Of a stretch of DNA of 64,000 nucleotides, positions 62,693 through 64,000 are shown piece after piece (the stretch's first letter is position 1; every line of letters starts with the position of its first letter). A program made the translations under genes and the position numbers. Below the pieces are notes generated by a model, which made no database searches, was not told the DNA's origin, and saw only the letters and a program-made list of their open reading frames with translations. Source of the DNA: Rhodocyclaceae bacterium (GTDB lineage Bacteria; Pseudomonadota; Gammaproteobacteria; Burkholderiales; Rhodocyclaceae). The stretch covers positions 304,351 through 368,350 of the forward strand of contig JAVBXY010000005.1 of the NCBI GenBank assembly GCA_030824275.1, written 5' to 3'.

Positions 62693-64000
62693 TATAGACT
62701 GCCGAGCAGTCCCAGCAGCGCGCAGGCGCCGATCACTTTCATGATGTCCAGCTTGTAGCGGAACAGGGCGATGCCTGCCGCCAGGGCAATCAGTGCCGGC
62801 AGCCATTCGAATCCCCCGGCGAAAGGCGCAGCGGCCGTGGCGTGAGGCCACAACACATGCCAGGCGAAGAACAGGGCCAGGTTGGCGATGACGCCGACGA
62901 CGGCAGCGGTGATGCCGGTCAGGGGTGCGGTGAACTTGAGGTCGCCATGGGTGGCTTCCACCAGCGGCGCGCCGGCGAGGATGAAGAGGAAGGAGGGCAG
63001 GAAGGTGAACCAGGTCGCCACTGCCGCGCCCACCAGGCCAGCCAGGAAGAGCGTCTCCGGGCCGAAGATTTCCCTGCTCCAGGCGCCGACGAAACCGACG
63101 AAGGCCACCACCATGATCAGCGGGCCGGGCGTGGTCTCGCCCAGGGCCAGACCGTCGATCATCTGCGCGCCGGAGAGCCAGCCGTAGGTTTCGACGCCGC
63201 CCTGATAGACGTAGGGCAGCACCGCGTAGGCGCCGCCGAAGGTGAGCAGCGCGGCCTTGCTGAAGAACAGGCCCATATCATGCAGTACCGGCTGATCGAG
63301 GGCGACGAGGCTGCCGATCCAGAGCCCGATGCCGACGACCAGCAGCAGGGCGAAACGGACAGGATTGAAGCGCGCATGAGGGGGCGGCGGCGTGTCGTCG
63401 TCGATCAGCGCCGGACCGTAATGTTCATCGTGATCCTTGGCACTGCCATGGCCGCCAACGGTGAATTTCGTCGGCGCGATGCGACCACCGACGTAGCCGG
63501 CGATACCGGCGGCAAGCACGATGGCGGGGAAGGGCAGGTCGAAGACGAAGAGGCCGAGGAAAGACAGCAGGGCGAAGCCGCGCAGCAGATTGTTCTTCAG
63601 CGCCCGTGAGCCGATGCGCCAGGCGGCGAAGGCCACCACCGCCACCACGGCGGGCTTGATGCCGGCGAAGACGCCGGCTACCAGCGGCACCTGACCATAG
63701 GCCAGATAGACCCAGGAGAGCAGGCTCAGGATCAGCAGCGAGGGCAGCACGAAAAGCGTGCCGGCGACGATGCCGCCCCAGCTCCGGTGCAGCAGCCAAC
63801 CGATGTAGATGGTGAGTTGCTGCGCCTCCGGGCCGGGCAGCAGCATGCAGTAGTTGAGCGCATGGAGGAAGCGCCGCTCGGAAATCCAGCGGCGCTTTTC
63901 CACCAGTTCCTGGTGCATCACGGCGATCTGCCCGGCAGGGCCGCCGAAGCTGATGAAGCCCAGTTGCAGCCAGTAACGGAAAGCGGCGCCGAAGCTGGGG
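62692..64000 (-). CDS. chrA: ChrA-family chromate transporter, N-terminus beyond the window
   Basis: Integral membrane protein of at least 436 residues; the 5' end is cut by the window edge at 64000. It belongs to the long-chain CHR family: the visible start reads FISFGGPAGQIAVMHQELVE then RRWISERRFLHALNYCMLLPGPEAQQ, and the second half has a related FSKAALLTFGGAYAVLPYVYQ and GETTPGPLIMVVAFVGF. A His- and Asp-rich linker (SAKDHDEHYGPALIDDDTPP) joins the halves. CHR proteins export chromate or import sulfate-like anions. The open frame continues unbroken to 64000, upstream of the first internal ATG. Confidence 0.92.
   Translation of the reverse strand, partial: PSFGAAFRYWLQLGFISFGGPAGQIAVMHQELVEKRRWISERRFLHALNYCMLLPGPEAQQLTIYIGWLLHRSWGGIVAGTLFVLPSLLILSLLSWVYLAYGQVPLVAGVFAGIKPAVVAVVAFAAWRIGSRALKNNLLRGFALLSFLGLFVFDLPFPAIVLAAGIAGYVGGRIAPTKFTVGGHGSAKDHDEHYGPALIDDDTPPPPHARFNPVRFALLLVVGIGLWIGSLVALDQPVLHDMGLFFSKAALLTFGGAYAVLPYVYQGGVETYGWLSGAQMIDGLALGETTPGPLIMVVAFVGFVGAWSREIFGPETLFLAGLVGAAVATWFTFLPSFLFILAGAPLVEATHGDLKFTAPLTGITAAVVGVIANLALFFAWHVLWPHATAAAPFAGGFEWLPALIALAAGIALFRYKLDIMKVIGACALLGLLGSL

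Noticed and set aside
4101-62693. Dispersed repeat as a Neisseria-type DNA uptake sequence
   Set aside because: It shares only the first six bases (GCCGTC) in some copies with the known GCCGTCTGAA word; the conserved part lies elsewhere in the repeat.

Overview
The window is a high-GC, gene-dense stretch of a bacterial chromosome, most likely from a betaproteobacterium (Rhodocyclales or a close relative). Three things point there: the ppc / hemC-hemD-hemX-hemY arrangement, the PhaZa-type intracellular PHA depolymerase, and the dense set of c-di-GMP proteins. I see no rRNA, tRNA, CRISPR array, insertion sequence or prophage, and no gene-less stretch longer than 300 bases.

Layout. 1-131: tail of a PbpG-like D-Ala-D-Ala endopeptidase, then a terminator. 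366-4093: a GAF/PAS/GGDEF/EAL protein and a TetR regulator. 4154-11260 (minus): an overlapping operon of an OprD-type porin, a BvgS-like hybrid kinase and a REC-REC-GGDEF-EAL-REC regulator. 11440-18763: ppc and a thioredoxin-like protein (minus) diverging from hemC, hemD, hemX, hemY (plus). 18823-21836 (minus): a DUF1631 protein and a small unknown. 21949-28377 (minus): iorA-iorB-folD-purE, then a dCACHE diguanylate cyclase and hemF. 28598-32585 (minus): an HD-GYP regulator, a PAS histidine kinase and a tiny secreted ORF that may be a collapsed binding protein. 32721-36691 (plus): DAHP synthase, a GT83-like glycosyltransferase, a UbiA-family prenyltransferase and a lone cyclic-nucleotide-binding protein. 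36698-42380 (minus): a heavy-metal RND efflux operon with a strong palindrome just upstream. 42451-46031: PhaZ, a GST, a spermidine-synthase-like protein and a PduO-type adenosyltransferase.

The most interesting part is 46075-62616. A five-gene overlapping operon holds DabA (DUF2309, all four predicted zinc ligands present) with four different NuoL/NuoM-like membrane proteins. After a small ribbon-helix-helix gene comes a second overlapping operon, hyfB-C-E-F-G-I-like. Its large subunit lacks the NiFe-binding cysteines, so it belongs to the energy-converting-hydrogenase-related (Ehr) complexes rather than to hydrogenases. Together they suggest a DAB-like inorganic-carbon capture module with an unusual number of antiporter-like subunits, possibly coupled to a redox-driven Ehr complex. 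A ChrA-like transporter closes the window.

A second unexpected signal is a short dispersed repeat, consensus about GCCGTCCCGCCAGCGCCGACTTTT. It occurs at least 11 times in both orientations, between genes and inside genes in several reading frames. Two copies are the ends of a 63-bp near-identical element, one at 4061 and one at 62630.
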